Shown here: one piece after another, positions 1 to 12,600 of the stretch
Layout of the letters: the number at the start of each line of letters is the position of its first letter
Position numbering within the stretch: the stretch's first letter is position 1
The notes under the pieces: model-generated
What the model saw: the letters and a program-made list of their open reading frames with translations, nothing else
What the model was told of the DNA's origin: nothing
Database searches by the model: none
Translations under genes and position numbers: made by a program
Assembly (NCBI GenBank): GCA_017654935.2
Contig: CM065713.1
Span: forward strand, 19,505,474 to 19,569,473
Direction: 5' to 3'
DNA: 64,000 nucleotides
Origin: Phymorhynchus buccinoides
Lineage: Eukaryota > Mollusca > Gastropoda > Neogastropoda > Raphitomidae

Positions 1-294
1 ATCGCTCAGACAGTTTCCTGTCAATTATGAGCGAAGATGCGTCATGCTGCCGTTATGGGCCTAACTAAGAAGTAGTTGGGCCCAGCAAGTCCAACTTCGG
101 CTTTAGGAAATGTTTTTGAAAGTGTTTTGTGAAAAAAAGGGCAGGAGAATGGATCAGTAAGGCAGAAAGATAGTAGATGGCAGTAAGCGGAAAAGGCAGA
201 GTGAAAGAGAGTCACAGATTAGAGGAAGTTGCAAGCACAGAACTTCCAGAAGGTGGGGGGAACTATTTATACAAAAGAACCCCTGGTATCCCCA

Positions 295-329
<35 letters not shown>
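1..329 (+). repeat. Dispersed repeat family A, copy 1, ending in poly-G
   Basis: The same sequence recurs, mostly in the other orientation, near 17455, 32583, 44546, 49690, 54160 and 60340. Shared blocks include a stretch reading aacttccagaaggtggggg and a terminal block with gacaggaaactgtctgagc. This copy ends in an uninterrupted run of 33 G at 296-328. No coding potential. It is probably a non-autonomous mobile element; its class is not clear from the sequence. Confidence 0.75.
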
Positions 330-443
330 AAGGAATCTTTAATTTAATGTCTTTTCGCATCAATAGTGATTTTGCAGTTTCAGACACGCTCACTATGTGT
401 GGCTAGCCCTAAACTAAAGCCTCGCCCTCGCCCACCAATCAGT

Positions 444-690
444 TTAACTCGTTCGCATCACAACGATTTTGAATTGTTAAAAAAACTCAAATCTCTCCAG
501 CCATACACACAAACAACTTCAGGTTTAGACATAGGGAAGTGGTAGATCAGACTTTTTTAAATTTTATATATAGACTTTATATAGAAAACCTCTCTACACC
601 GATTGGCTACCCCACAACAAACCACTACAAAAGCAAAGTCAGAGGCAAAATTGTGGTGTAAGGGAGCGAAGCGAGTTTAGAAAATGAGAG
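444..690 (+). mobile_element. TTAA-flanked MITE, 5' part
   Basis: Starts at a TTAA followed by ctcgttcgcatcacaacg, matching the starts of complete copies at 12171 and 57660. The 3' terminus (gaatgagttaa) is missing, so it is truncated. It lies in the intron just upstream of the first visible zinc-finger exon. Confidence 0.6.
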
Positions 691-771
691 CGAGAAACGT
701 CTGAATTTCGAGTACGTTTTTTAATTTTATGTCTTAGCCATCTTTTTTCTTCTTTTTTTTGTTGTGGTCAG

Positions 772-1985
772 AGCTGGACAATTCCACAGATGCCCGGAGA
801 CCGGAGAGCGTGCCTGTGGAAGAGGAATGGACAGTAAGGACGTTGCACTCCTCCCGTCCAGACATCACCGCGCATCACCCCCCCTCCTCCTCCTCCTCCT
901 CCTTGAACCTCTCCCCCCTTCTCCCCCACCTCCAATCCCACCATTCTCGGCATAACGCCGCAGCAGCAGAACTACAGCCCTTTTCCCATCAGGCTTTGCA
1001 CCCTGCCGAAACGAGAATTCTCGACCCTTCTTCGCGGGTAGAGAGTGTTTGCGCTTCTACGAAGAACCACGGTCACTCATCCGCTGGTTCGTTCACGGAT
1101 GGTGTTGTGACAGAATCTTCTGGGAATACGACTTTCAATCGTGATCATGAAGAACTTTTGACCTTGACCTGTACCAGTGAAGAAGGTGAAGGTGAACTGA
1201 TCTACGAAGGGGATCTGCTCAGTGAAGGTGAAGGTGACTCTCTCAGTGATGAAGGTCAAGGTCGTTTGATCAATGATGAAGGTCAAGGTGTCTCCTTCAG
1301 TGATAACAATCAAGGTCATTTGGTTAGTGAAGGTCAAGGTGATTTGATCAGTGATGAAGGTAAAGGTGTCTCCATCAGTGATAAAAGTCAAGGTCATTTG
1401 ATCTGTGAAGGTCAAGGTGATTGGATCAGTGATGAAGGTAAAGGTGACTCATTCAGTCAAGGTGAAGGTCAAGGTCATTTAGTGAATGAAGAGCAAGGTG
1501 ATTCACTGAGTGAGGGGGACTCCATCAGTGATTGGATTTGTGATGAAAGTGAAAGTGACTTGATCAGTGATACTGATAGTCAAAGTGAATCAGTTAGTCA
1601 CTCAAAGGAACGCCAGCAGTCCACTTCTCTTCCTTTCCGTTGCGAAAAGTGCGGACGAAAATTCAAGGACAGCTATTCCTTGCAGGTTCATGTGAGAAAC
1701 CGCTCGTGCGTTTTCCCTTTCGCGTGCAAAGAGTGCGGGCAAAGGTTCAGGACGAACAATGGTCTGCAGGCGCACATGGAAAAAAGGCGTTCATGCTTTT
1801 ACCGTTTCCAGTGCCAAGAGTGCGGGAAGAGATACAAGGAGGAATCCCTGTTGCAGGCCCACATCGACTCGCACGCCAACAGGTTTCCCTTTCGGTGCCA
1901 AGTTTGTAACAAAGGGCTCTGCAGCAGGTACAGTTTGTCCAGCCACAGGAAGATACACCAGGATGTCTTCCCCTTTCAGTGCGAG
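772..1985 (+). CDS. Zinc-finger gene, first visible exon: acidic repeat and fingers 1-4
   Basis: Begins after gttgtggtcag with two bases completing a codon (phase 1). Reads open for 404 codons: a Ser/Pro/His-rich stretch with a run of serines, then an acidic repeat, then fingers. Fingers 1 (1635-1710) and 2 (1719-1797) end in Cys rather than His, with long H-to-C spacing (C2HC). Fingers 3 (1806-1874) and 4 (1890-1958) are standard C2H2. Linkers here are not TGEKP but short hydrophobic (VFPF, YRF, RFPF). The exon ends after TGC GAG at a donor gttggt, splitting finger 5 between its two cysteines. The long open frame upstream of 772 is intronic. Confidence 0.9.
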
Positions 1986-2088
1986 GTTGGTGGCTGTGCT
2001 GATAAGTGAGGTGGATTTTAGTGACGTGTGGTGTGCGCCTGACAGATGGCACTGTGTCATTAGTAGTCTCTCTCTCTCTCAGAGTGTG

Positions 2089-2120
<32 letters not shown>

Positions 2121-3563
2121 AGAGTGTGTCCTTCTCTCTGTCTCTCTCTCAGAGTGTGTCCCTCTCTCTCTCTCTCTCTTTCCCATCTTACAAATTGGAA
2201 TTGTGTGTATATATCGTTGCTGTCCGACGCTAACCGTGTATCTACAAAATTTGACAAAAATAGATTTTTTACTGAAACTCCTTCCAGTGACTTCACGCAG
2301 GTCTTCTATAAATATCTTGTGTCTGCGACCAATGAAAATGCTCAAATTTGTCACATGATACCATGGAAATAATCGTGTATGTGGCGGGTTGTTGCTGGTT
2401 TTGACGCGATAAGCGTGTAACTGGTCACGCTAATCATGTAACTGCCGGCAGCTGTCGTATCTCCCATTGTGAGAACAATGCACTAACTTTGTGACTAACC
2501 ATGTAACTGAATTATCACGGAACTTTTGGGTGTTAATGCAACTTTTATTGTGTCACATGTTTACTCATCGGTAAAGAAGAAGGGTCAAGCGTATATCAAA
2601 TGGGGATTGACTTTGTAGCAGGTGACAGTATGTTTTTTGATGCTCCTGTAAAATCACTGATTGTGTAAATACATGGTTAGCGTTGGACAGCGACGATATA
2701 TGGCTCTGTCTCCAACATGCTGTCTGTATGTCTCTCTCTCTTTCTCTCTCTCTTTGTCTCTCTCTCTTTGTCTCTCTCTCTTTGTCTCTCTCTCACTCTC
2801 TTTCTCATGCACCCACATGCAAATTCTCTCTCATCCCCCCCCTCTCTATCTCTCTCTGTGACAACTTTTAACAAGTGCAACGCCGAGCGGCTGCAAAGTC
2901 CCCTCGCAGCATCGCCGAGCTACTCCGAAATCGGAATGTGTCGGCTATATACACATACATAAAAACGCATCAAAACATCACGTAACTACATAAAAACGCA
3001 TCAAAACAGCACGTAGCTGAATAGTTTTTTATATATAGCCTTGGGGTTCGGACCCGTGATTTGAGCGCGCGCGATCATGCGCACACGAGCGCACAGAAAA
3101 TCATGACAACTGTGTTATAGACCATTCATCAAGAAATGTGAAAAAAACTGCATTAAAATACATGCCAAACTTTGCAAGATATTAGCGATTATGTGTTTTG
3201 GGGTGTGAACCCCGTAACTGGCGCGACCTTGACCTTAATGTAAAACTAAATACATCAGTGGATAGCTTGCATCTTGTCCAACTAGTATACTAAATTTGAT
3301 GATGATAGACTGAATAGTTTTTGAGAAAAAAACGGACGAATAGCCGGACGGACGGAGGCACACCGGACGGACGGACGGACGGACCAGACAAAAACAATAG
3401 CTCCCCGAACCTTCGGCTCGGGCACTAATCATAATCATTACATGCATTTTTTTGTCTGCATGTATGGAGGTGATTTGTTACATTTTCTTATGTTGTTTGT
3501 TGGCAAGATGAAAACAAGTGTATAATATGCTTATTCTTTTCCAACAATAAAAAAGATTTGTTT

Positions 3564-3641
<78 letters not shown>

Positions 3642-6600
3642 CCTCTCTCTCACAGACACACACACATACGCCTTCTCTCTCTTTCATCTTAAAACTAGGA
3701 GCAGGCACCGGTACATATGGCTTGCGGACTTTTGAATATTTTTGTTGCTATTTTTATTGTGGCTACTTTGGTTAATAAATCAAAATTAAAATAACAAAAA
3801 TGTTAATTTGAAATAACCCATATTTTGAGGTTAAAAATTTGGTTTTTTAGAAACATAAATAATAAACTTAAAAAGGTAATAATGGGTAACGTATGTGTCC
3901 GGTTTTCAGTTTTCACTGGTCTCCCCGCTGCATACAGCCGACACATTCCAATTTTGGAGGAGCTCAAAGGAGAAAAACTATTTGGAAGATTATTTTGAGA
4001 AAGGCAGGAGAATGGGCCAATAACTAATAAGTCAGAAAGATGGCAGATGACAGAGAGCAACGGTAAAAGGCTACCGTATTTTTCGGACTATAAGGCGATA
4101 TTTGTTTCTCCAATTTCGACCTATGCGCCTAATAAACGAGGGCGCCCTATAAGTGAACAAAATCGTGAGAAGAGAGGCAACGATTGCCATACTCAGTACA
4201 GTCTACTGCGAGTCACAACATCGAAAGTGGTAGCGAGTCGCCGATATGACGAATACTCACGTTAAAATGCTTCGAAATCCCTGTTATCGTCCGAGATACC
4301 GTCCAACAGATGCCACAACCCTTCATTGGATGCAAAAAGCATCGTTGTAGAGCTTAAAATGCCATAATTCTACCAGTTTTCGCGAAGAATTGGCCCAACA
4401 CAGCAAACGGAAGTCGCAAAAACGGAAGTTTCGATTATTTGAGAAGGGAGCCAACTCTCGTTTATGACAACAAAATGGCGGTCGGTATTCGTTTACAGGA
4501 CGTGTACGGGCTTCAAACTTCGACTTTCTGTTGCGAGGTGTGTATCGCCTTATAAACGAGGGCGCCTTTTACTTGGATTTTGTCAGATTTTTCTTGAAAA
4601 TTGCCTTATTCGCCTTATACACAGCAGCGCCTAATGAGCCGAAAAGTACGGTATATATTAATTATTATTACTCCTATATTAATATATTACAGGACGTGTA
4701 CGGGCTTCAAACTTCGACTTTCTGTTGCGAGGTGTGTATCGCCTTATTCGCCTTATACACAGCAGCGCCTAATGAGCCGAAAAGTACGGTATATATTAAT
4801 TATTATTACTCCTATATTAATATATACAGGACGTGTACGGGCTTCAAACTTCGACTTTCTGTTGCGAGGTGTGTATCGCCTTATAAACGAGGGCGCCTTT
4901 TACTTTGATTTTGTCAGATTTTTCTTGAAAATTGCCTTATTCGCCTTATACACAGCAGCGCCTAATGAGCCGAAAAGTACGGTATATATTAATTATTATT
5001 ACTCCTATATTAATATCATTTTTCATCTTCACAACAGGTGTGTGGCAAGAGGTTTCGGGAGAAACGGACCATGGAGAGCCATATGATGTTGCACAGCGGG
5101 GACAAGCCTTTCAGCTGCGAGTTTTGTGGACAGTTTTTCCGGGCGGCTTTTCCCCTGAAAATTCATCGACGAGCGGTGCACACCGGTGAGTCAGTCCCTA
5201 AGGCTGTAATAGTGAGTAAAGGTCGTGTACACACATATATATTTACGTGGATGTTCCGCACGGAAACCCATGCACAATCCGTAATTTTAAGTAAAAGAAA
5301 GAAGGGATAAAATATATATGCACGTGTCCGTATTTCCGCTAATCCGTATAATTTATTTGTTTCCTTCTTTCTTTTACTTTTGATTATTTCTGTGCGGAAA
5401 ATCTGGATGTGCTGTGTACCAGGCCTTTGGGCCAGTGCAAAAGCATACCTGGTGGAGACAGGGTTCCTGAAAACGTACAGATTGTGCGTATTTATGCACT
5501 AGACCTCGCAAATCGCCCCCTAGAATATCAAAGCATGCTCTACCCCTCTGCCATCAGAGCCATCCATTTTGAGTAGGCTCGCTCATCTGGGGGAAGTCTT
5601 TGTCTTATTTCTAGTCATCTCAGCGTGCGGTTAAACTTGACAGGTGTCAGTCGGTGTGCTTGCATGCTTGCTTTTGTGTGTGTGTGTGAAACATTGTTTA
5701 TTAAAAAAAAACCCATTGTTTATTCCACAGTCTAGCACATAAAGTATGAAACCAATCTTAATAAAAAAAAAGTTGCAGCTTAGTCTAGTCCTGGGGCCCC
5801 TATTCTGATGTTGATTCACATTGTGTCACAGCTTCACCAAATGGCAAGCCATATAAACACGCTTCCTGTTCATTTGATTTTCTAAAAAGAAAGATAAGTC
5901 TATCATAATGAAACTTTGCAGAATTGCCCCTAATAAGCCTCAGGACAAAGCCTGTGGTGTCAGTTCAGCCAAATGCCAAGCCTTAGAAGTGTATATCCAG
6001 TGAGTCTCATTTCTTTGTATTTTGTTGTTTGCAACGAACTGGGAGTACATTGCTTTTTTTTGGTTTGCTTTTGAGTCAGGCGAGCGACCGTACGTGTGTG
6101 AATATTGCGGAAAAGGGTTCACAAGAGGATACATGCTGAACATACACGTACGCAAACACACTGGGGAGAGACCGTTCGCCTGTCAGGACTGTGGGGAGAG
6201 GTTCTTCACTGGGATGGAGAGGAACGTCCACAGACGCAGACACACAGGTGACAGAGCTTAATCTAGAGCGCGGGATTGGTAAAATCACCCGAAATTTTGT
6301 TCCTTCCCGCGATAATCGGCGCGGGGAGCGGGCCGAGTCCTGCACATTTACCGATCGATGCGGGAAGACCTTCGTCGTCTGCTAAACCCGTCGTCTGGAC
6401 AAACTGAAAGTATCGAGCAGGAGTGAAGGATTTCTCAACATTTCATTGGTTCTTGACAAAATGTTAGTGTTAATCAACCAATCGCGTTCTTCTCGTTCTA
6501 CCGACAGGAATTTGCGAGAGTTTCGGCCGCCATCTTGAATGTTCTTCAAAATGAAGCGGGCAGGGACCCTGTTTGATTTTGATTTTCGCGGAGGCAAAGT

Positions 6601-9600
6601 GAAAAGAAAAAAAAATCCCGTTCCAAGCGAGTGTGAAGACCTCGAAGAAAAGGCTTCTACATCTAAAACGTCGGAAAAGAATGACAACAGTGGCAGTGCA
6701 AAGGAACATCGGTTCCAAAATGACTGGTTGAAAAAGTGGCCGAGGCTGATGAAGATTGAGACAGGGATGCAATGTACATTGTGTTTGAAGCACAATAAGA
6801 AGAATATGTATGTGATGTGGGTTGGATAGGGGGGGAGTGCCCCCCTTTTTTTTTTATATGAGGGGGGGACTGCCCCCTTTTTCAGAAATCCTAGATTAAG
6901 CTCTGAGGTGAGCAATGTTGATTGGGTCTTCGAAATCAGGTTCTCAGAATCCGGGCACAAAGTAGTGTAGAAAGGGGGGTGAGAGATGAGAGTTTGGAGT
7001 GTCAAAGACGCACATGATATACACATCAAAATGAACACTGGGTAAATATGTGAATGGCAGACTTGGAACAGACTGATCTGACATCAGATGTGTGTACCAT
7101 AAAGTGTGATCTATAAGATACACCTGTATGTCCAAGCTGCATCCTTTTGTCACATTCACAGAATGTTCATCCTTATTTTACCATATTTTATGGACTATAA
7201 AGCTCCCTTTGGACTTTACACACAAAGAACGTCACAATTAAACAAGAGGCAAAGCCTTCAAGGCTCACTCGCCTTGTGTTTTTGGAGATCTAAATGCCAG
7301 ATTGTTTACTTTATTAAAAAAAAACGGTTACACAAAGCGAGTGAGCCTTGAAGGCTTTGCCTCATATATGTTTACAGAATATTCAAATCAAAGTTTTTCT
7401 AGTTTGGGTATACAGTTTATGTGAAAGTACGCACTCTGGCATTTAGATCTAACTTTTTAAAAAAAAAAGTGTCTGTGCCATTCAAAAGACGTAGGAGGTG
7501 CGAATTACATGATAGTGGTACACATTCCAATTATTATTGCATTGATTATTTTCATTTGCAAAATGGATCACATTGACTCTAATACTTTGAAGACACTCTA
7601 AGTAGCATTTCCAGTTTTAATCTTTGTATTGGTGCATTGAATAGCAAATAAAAAAAACATTACCCAAAATAACATCAGATGTTGACAAAATGAAATGATG
7701 TTTCCCTTGGAAAGGGTTTTCCGCTTTCTTGCATTTTGGAAATCTTCGACCGTTTGGTAGGAAACTAGGCGGTAGTACGAATTGCATGACAGGTACCATA
7801 TCAAATATTCTCCCCCTATACATACATACGGACACAAAGCTGAACAATCATGAGAACATAGACTCACTTCGTAAATGCAAACAAACTAAAAATTGATCAT
7901 CATCATGTTTGTCATTCTCTTCTCAATTTCTTACATTATATTTTAGAGAAAGAGAGCATGAAACATGGGTGCTGCTCTTTCAGTTTTTAAAATTTTGCCA
8001 GAAGCTGAACTTCAGTTTTTTTTAAAATTCCTCCCCCCCCCAAAGTCAACCACAAGCTTTTGGGCGTTTTGAACTTGGTTGTTCTATCCTGGAAGTCTCT
8101 CTCGGGTTAACTGGAAAACAGCATGGTGATGCCATATTGTTTTCAAAAGGCAATGTAATCATTTTGTAAGGCTTATCGGACTCGAACTATCTCTGTCCAT
8201 CATTCTAACAGTCTATCTGTCTCAGTATCTCTCTCTCTTGCGATGCCCCACTGAATCGTCCAACGGGGCTCTGCCCCTGTACTCTGCTGGGGCCCGTGGC
8301 GGCCCCTGAACCCCTGCCTTTCAGTGTGTTGTCATTCTGGGGAGTTGCACCCATGATGAAATCATGTACCATATTCATAGGTGTCAACCCAATTTTCCTT
8401 TTTTCAAAACTTCCCTTATTGAAAAATAATATTCCCCTTATTTCAAGCCTGAAAATCGTATAAATTTCAGAACACGCAAAACAGTTGCTGTGAATACATT
8501 ATATTCAGATATCGTTTTCATGCAGTTTTGTTATATATATTGAAAAATGGGCAGGGGAGCGTACCTTCCTTTCTCAAAGGACAGGTTTTCCCATTCTTTC
8601 AAGTGTCTCCCACTCCCAACTCGTGCCTTTTTGGCCACAGGGGGTTCGTAGAACTGGAACAATTAGCGTCCGCCATTTTCGATTCAAACAACGCTCACAT
8701 TCTGAAGAAACCACGCATGCGCAGAGTACCAGAACAAATCGAACAAATCGCTCTCTGCGCATGACCGATCATCTAGCCTACTTTCGTTTTCCTGTTCGGC
8801 TGCTTTCACAAAATTCTATCACTTCATGGTTTGTCTCTGATTTATAATCTGCCCGTATAAATCAGTTTTAACCGTATTGAAACTGTTATACGGCCGTACA
8901 GACCCAAAATCATGGTTTTCCCGTACAGCAATACGGGAAAACCATATAGGTTGACACCTTTGCATATTCTTCAGACTAGTGTAAGGTGAACCCCTCCCCA
9001 ATTTTTACACTAAATTCAGATTTTGATTTAATACTTTCTATATTAGTCAGATTATAAGGCACAGGGGTCTCAGTCTGGGAAAATAAAATGTCGCCTTATA
9101 CTCCATAAAGTATGCATGGTAGGCAAAGTTTTTAAGCCAGTTGAGCTTTCTTGGATTCCTCTTTTTGTGAGTCATAATTGATAAAATTGTAAGTTATGTA
9201 TCACAAGCAAACCCAGCCGTTATAATGTGATACAGTCAAACCTCCATTTTAAGACCCTCTGTTAAGCGACCACCTCTCATTTGAGACCTGATTTTTTGGC
9301 ACGGATGCATTTTACTATGTAAACAACCTCTCTTAAACGACTTCCTCTAAAACGCGACTTACGACCGCTATTTTGTCGGTTTTTACGACCGTTACTGTCG
9401 TCTGCATAGACTTAGAGCAAAGGGAAACAACCACGAAAGTGGAGTCGCTTCCCTTGTTGTAGAAAAGATGGCGGAGAGCGTACCACTGACTTTGAAAAAG
9501 AAAACCACTGACTTTAAAAAAGAAAACCACTGATTTTGGAGGAGAGAGTGGAGGTGATTAACAGAAGTCGGCGAAGTGAAACTGTAATATCGATTGCACA

Positions 9601-12600
9601 ATCCTATGGAGTTGGAAAGACCCAAATCCAGTTTTAATATGTCATTGTATGTGTGCATGAAGAAGAGAGCATGAACTGTGCTGAACTTTTTCTTTCTACG
9701 GCTGCCAGTGAAAACCTCCGTCATATGACCCCTCCAATTTACGACTGATTTTTCCGGACATTTTGGAAGTCTTAAAATAGAGGTTTGACTGTAGTGCATG
9801 GGAAAAACAGACATCATGGAATTTTGGCATTAATTGAGATTGTGTTTTTACAAGATGGAGCAAAGATTCCTGGTCAGTACACAGTAAGAGGGATTGAGTT
9901 GTTGAGTTATCTTGTCTAGTATTCTATAGCCATTCAAAGTTTGACATTCGGGATAGATCATTTGCAGAAATCGGACATAGAAAACCACATTTTGCCTCTT
10001 TGTTGATATTGACTTGATTAAAAACAACAATGAAATAAACAAAGAAATCATCCAAATTTGTCTTTCTGGTTGTGGATACCGGTAGAATACATAAAAATAA
10101 ACATAAATATGCCCTAAATTTAAATTAAAAAAAGATATTTTTGGCTTTTGCTAAAAAAAACTTTCTGAGCGACTTGTGTCTATTTTTCCCATGCACCATC
10201 ACATTTGTCGGAAAAGAATACAGGTATCAGTACGGAAATCTGTGCCAGTCCCCAGCCCTGTTCATTTGTGTTAAATCAGTATGGAAATCTGTGCCAGTCC
10301 CCAGCCCTGTTCATTTGTGTTAAATCAGTACGGAAATCTGTACCAGTCCCCAGCCCTGTTCATTTGTGTTAAATCAATACGGAGATCTGTACCAGTCCCC
10401 AGCCCTGTTCATTTGTGTTAAATCAATACGGAGATCTGTACCAGTCCCCAGCCCTGTTCATTTGTGCTAAATCAGTACGGAAATCTGTACCAGTCCCCAG
10501 CCCTGTTCATTTGTGTTAAATCAGTACGGAAATCTGTGCCAGTCCCCAGCCCTGTTCATTTGTGTTAAATCAGTACGGAGATCTGTACCAGTCCCCAGCC
10601 CTGTTCATTTGTGTTAAATCAGTATGGAGATCTGTACCAGTCCCCAGCCCTGTTCATTTGTGCTAAATCAGTACAGAGATCTGTGCCAGTCCCCATCCCT
10701 GTTCATTTGTGTTAAATCAGTATGGAGATCTGTGCCAGTCCCCAGCCCTGTTCATTTGTGTTAAATCAGTACGGAGATCTGTACCAGTCCCCAGCCCTGT
10801 TCATTTGTGTTAAATCAGTACAGAGATCTGTGCCAGTCCCCATCCCTGTTCATTTGTGTTAAATCAGTACAGAGATCTGTGCCAGTCCCCATCCCTGTTC
10901 ATTTGTGTTAAATCAGTACAGAGATCTGTGCCAGTCCCCATCCCTGTTCATTTGTGTTAAATCAGTACGGAGATCTGTGCCAGTCCCCAGCCCTGTTCAT
11001 TTGTGTTAAATCAGTACGGAGATCTGTGCCAGTCCCCAGCCCTGTTCATTTGTGTTAAATCAGTACGGAGATCTGTGCCAGTCCCCAGCCCTGTTCATTT
11101 GTGTTAAATCAGTACGGAGATCTGTGCCAGTCCCCAGCCCTGTTCATTTGTGTTAAATCAGTACGGAAATCTGTGCCAGTCCCCAGCCCTGTTCATTTGT
11201 GTTAAATTGGAGATCTGTGCCAGTCCCCAGCCCTGTTCATTTGTGTTAAATCAGTACGGAGATCTGTACCAGTCCCCAGCCCTGTTCATTTGTGTTAAAT
11301 CAGTACGGAAATCTGTGCCAGTCCCCAGCCCTGTTCATTTGTGTTAAATCAGTACGGAGATCTGTACCAGTCCCCAGCCCTGTTCATTTGTGTTAAATCA
11401 GTACGGAGATCTGTGCCAGTCCCCAGCCCTGTTCATTTGTGTTAAATCAGTACGGAGATCTGTGCCAGTCCCCAGCCCTGTTCATTTGTGTTAAATCAAT
11501 ACGGAGATCTGTACCAGTCCCCAGCCCTGTTCATTTGTGTTAAATCAGTACGGAAATCTGTGCAAGTCCCCAGCCCTGTTCATTTGTGTTAAATCAGTAT
11601 GGAAATCTGTGCCAGTCCCCAGCCCTGTTCATTTGTGTTAAATCAGTACGGAGATCTGTACCAGTCCCCAGCCCTGTTCATTTGTGTTAAATCAGTACGG
11701 AAATCTGTGCCAGTCCCCAGCCCTGTTCATTTGTGTTAAATCAGTACGGAGATCTGTACCAGTCCCCAGCCCTGTTCATTTGTGTTAAATCAGTACGGAG
11801 ATCTGTACCAGTCCCCAGCCCTGCTCATTTGTGTTGCTGCTGTGGTTTGTGGCAGGCGACGAGCCCCATCGATGCAGGTTCTGTGGCAAAGCTTTCAGCA
11901 GGGGCGGAAAACTTAACGTTCATCTTCGACTGCACACAGGTAAAAGGGAGAGACAGGTGTGCTTGTGCATGTTTTTTGGTTTTTTCTTACAGGAATTAAA
12001 GATATTTGTATAGGGCTGTCTTTTTTCCGGCAAACACCAGACTTGCGGATTTGGGGGCGCCCCAAAATTTAAATGTGTGCTTCCTGTTTTTTGAGTGTAT
12101 TGGTGTGGAAAATCTGGCCTGAATTCTGAGATGAGAGTCTTGGGACACAAACGGCAACGGCAGATTTTAACTCATTCGCATCGCAACAATTTTGAATTAT
12201 AAAAAAACCTCACAACTCACTCCACAAACAAAACAAAAGGAGAAAGGAAAGAAGATTACGGGTTTTTACTTCAGGTTTAGACATGGGGAAGTGGTAGATC
12301 AGACTTTTTTTATATAGAGACTTTATATAGAAAAACTCTCTACACCGATTGGTTACCCCACAACAAACCGCTATGAAGGCAAAGTCAGGGGCCAAATTGT
12401 GGTCTAAGGGAGCAAAGCGAGTTTAGAAGTGATCAAGGTATGGTGTGCACACAGATTTTTTTCCCTTGAAGCAAATGTATCAAATTGATAGCTATCTATT
12501 AATTCTGGACATATATGGCCAGAACGACTTGAATGAGTTAATGCTTTGGTGTGAAAGTTATTAGTTCAAATGGACCGAGTATGGTCAATTTGGAATGAAA

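Noticed and set aside
296..328. 33-base poly-G as a functional G-quadruplex element
   Set aside because: It is the end of a dispersed repeat and homopolymer length is prone to assembly error; other poly-G/C runs here also lie in repeats.
759..771. Apparent start of the long zinc-finger frame at TTG 759
   Set aside because: TTG is not a credible start here and a pyrimidine tract with gtggtcag ends at 771; the exon begins at 772 and continues from an upstream exon.
6539..6829. New host gene encoding a 96-residue protein
   Set aside because: The motif is of a transposase N-terminal zinc finger, the start is shared with the inverted copy at 45900, and it lies within a transposon-like unit.
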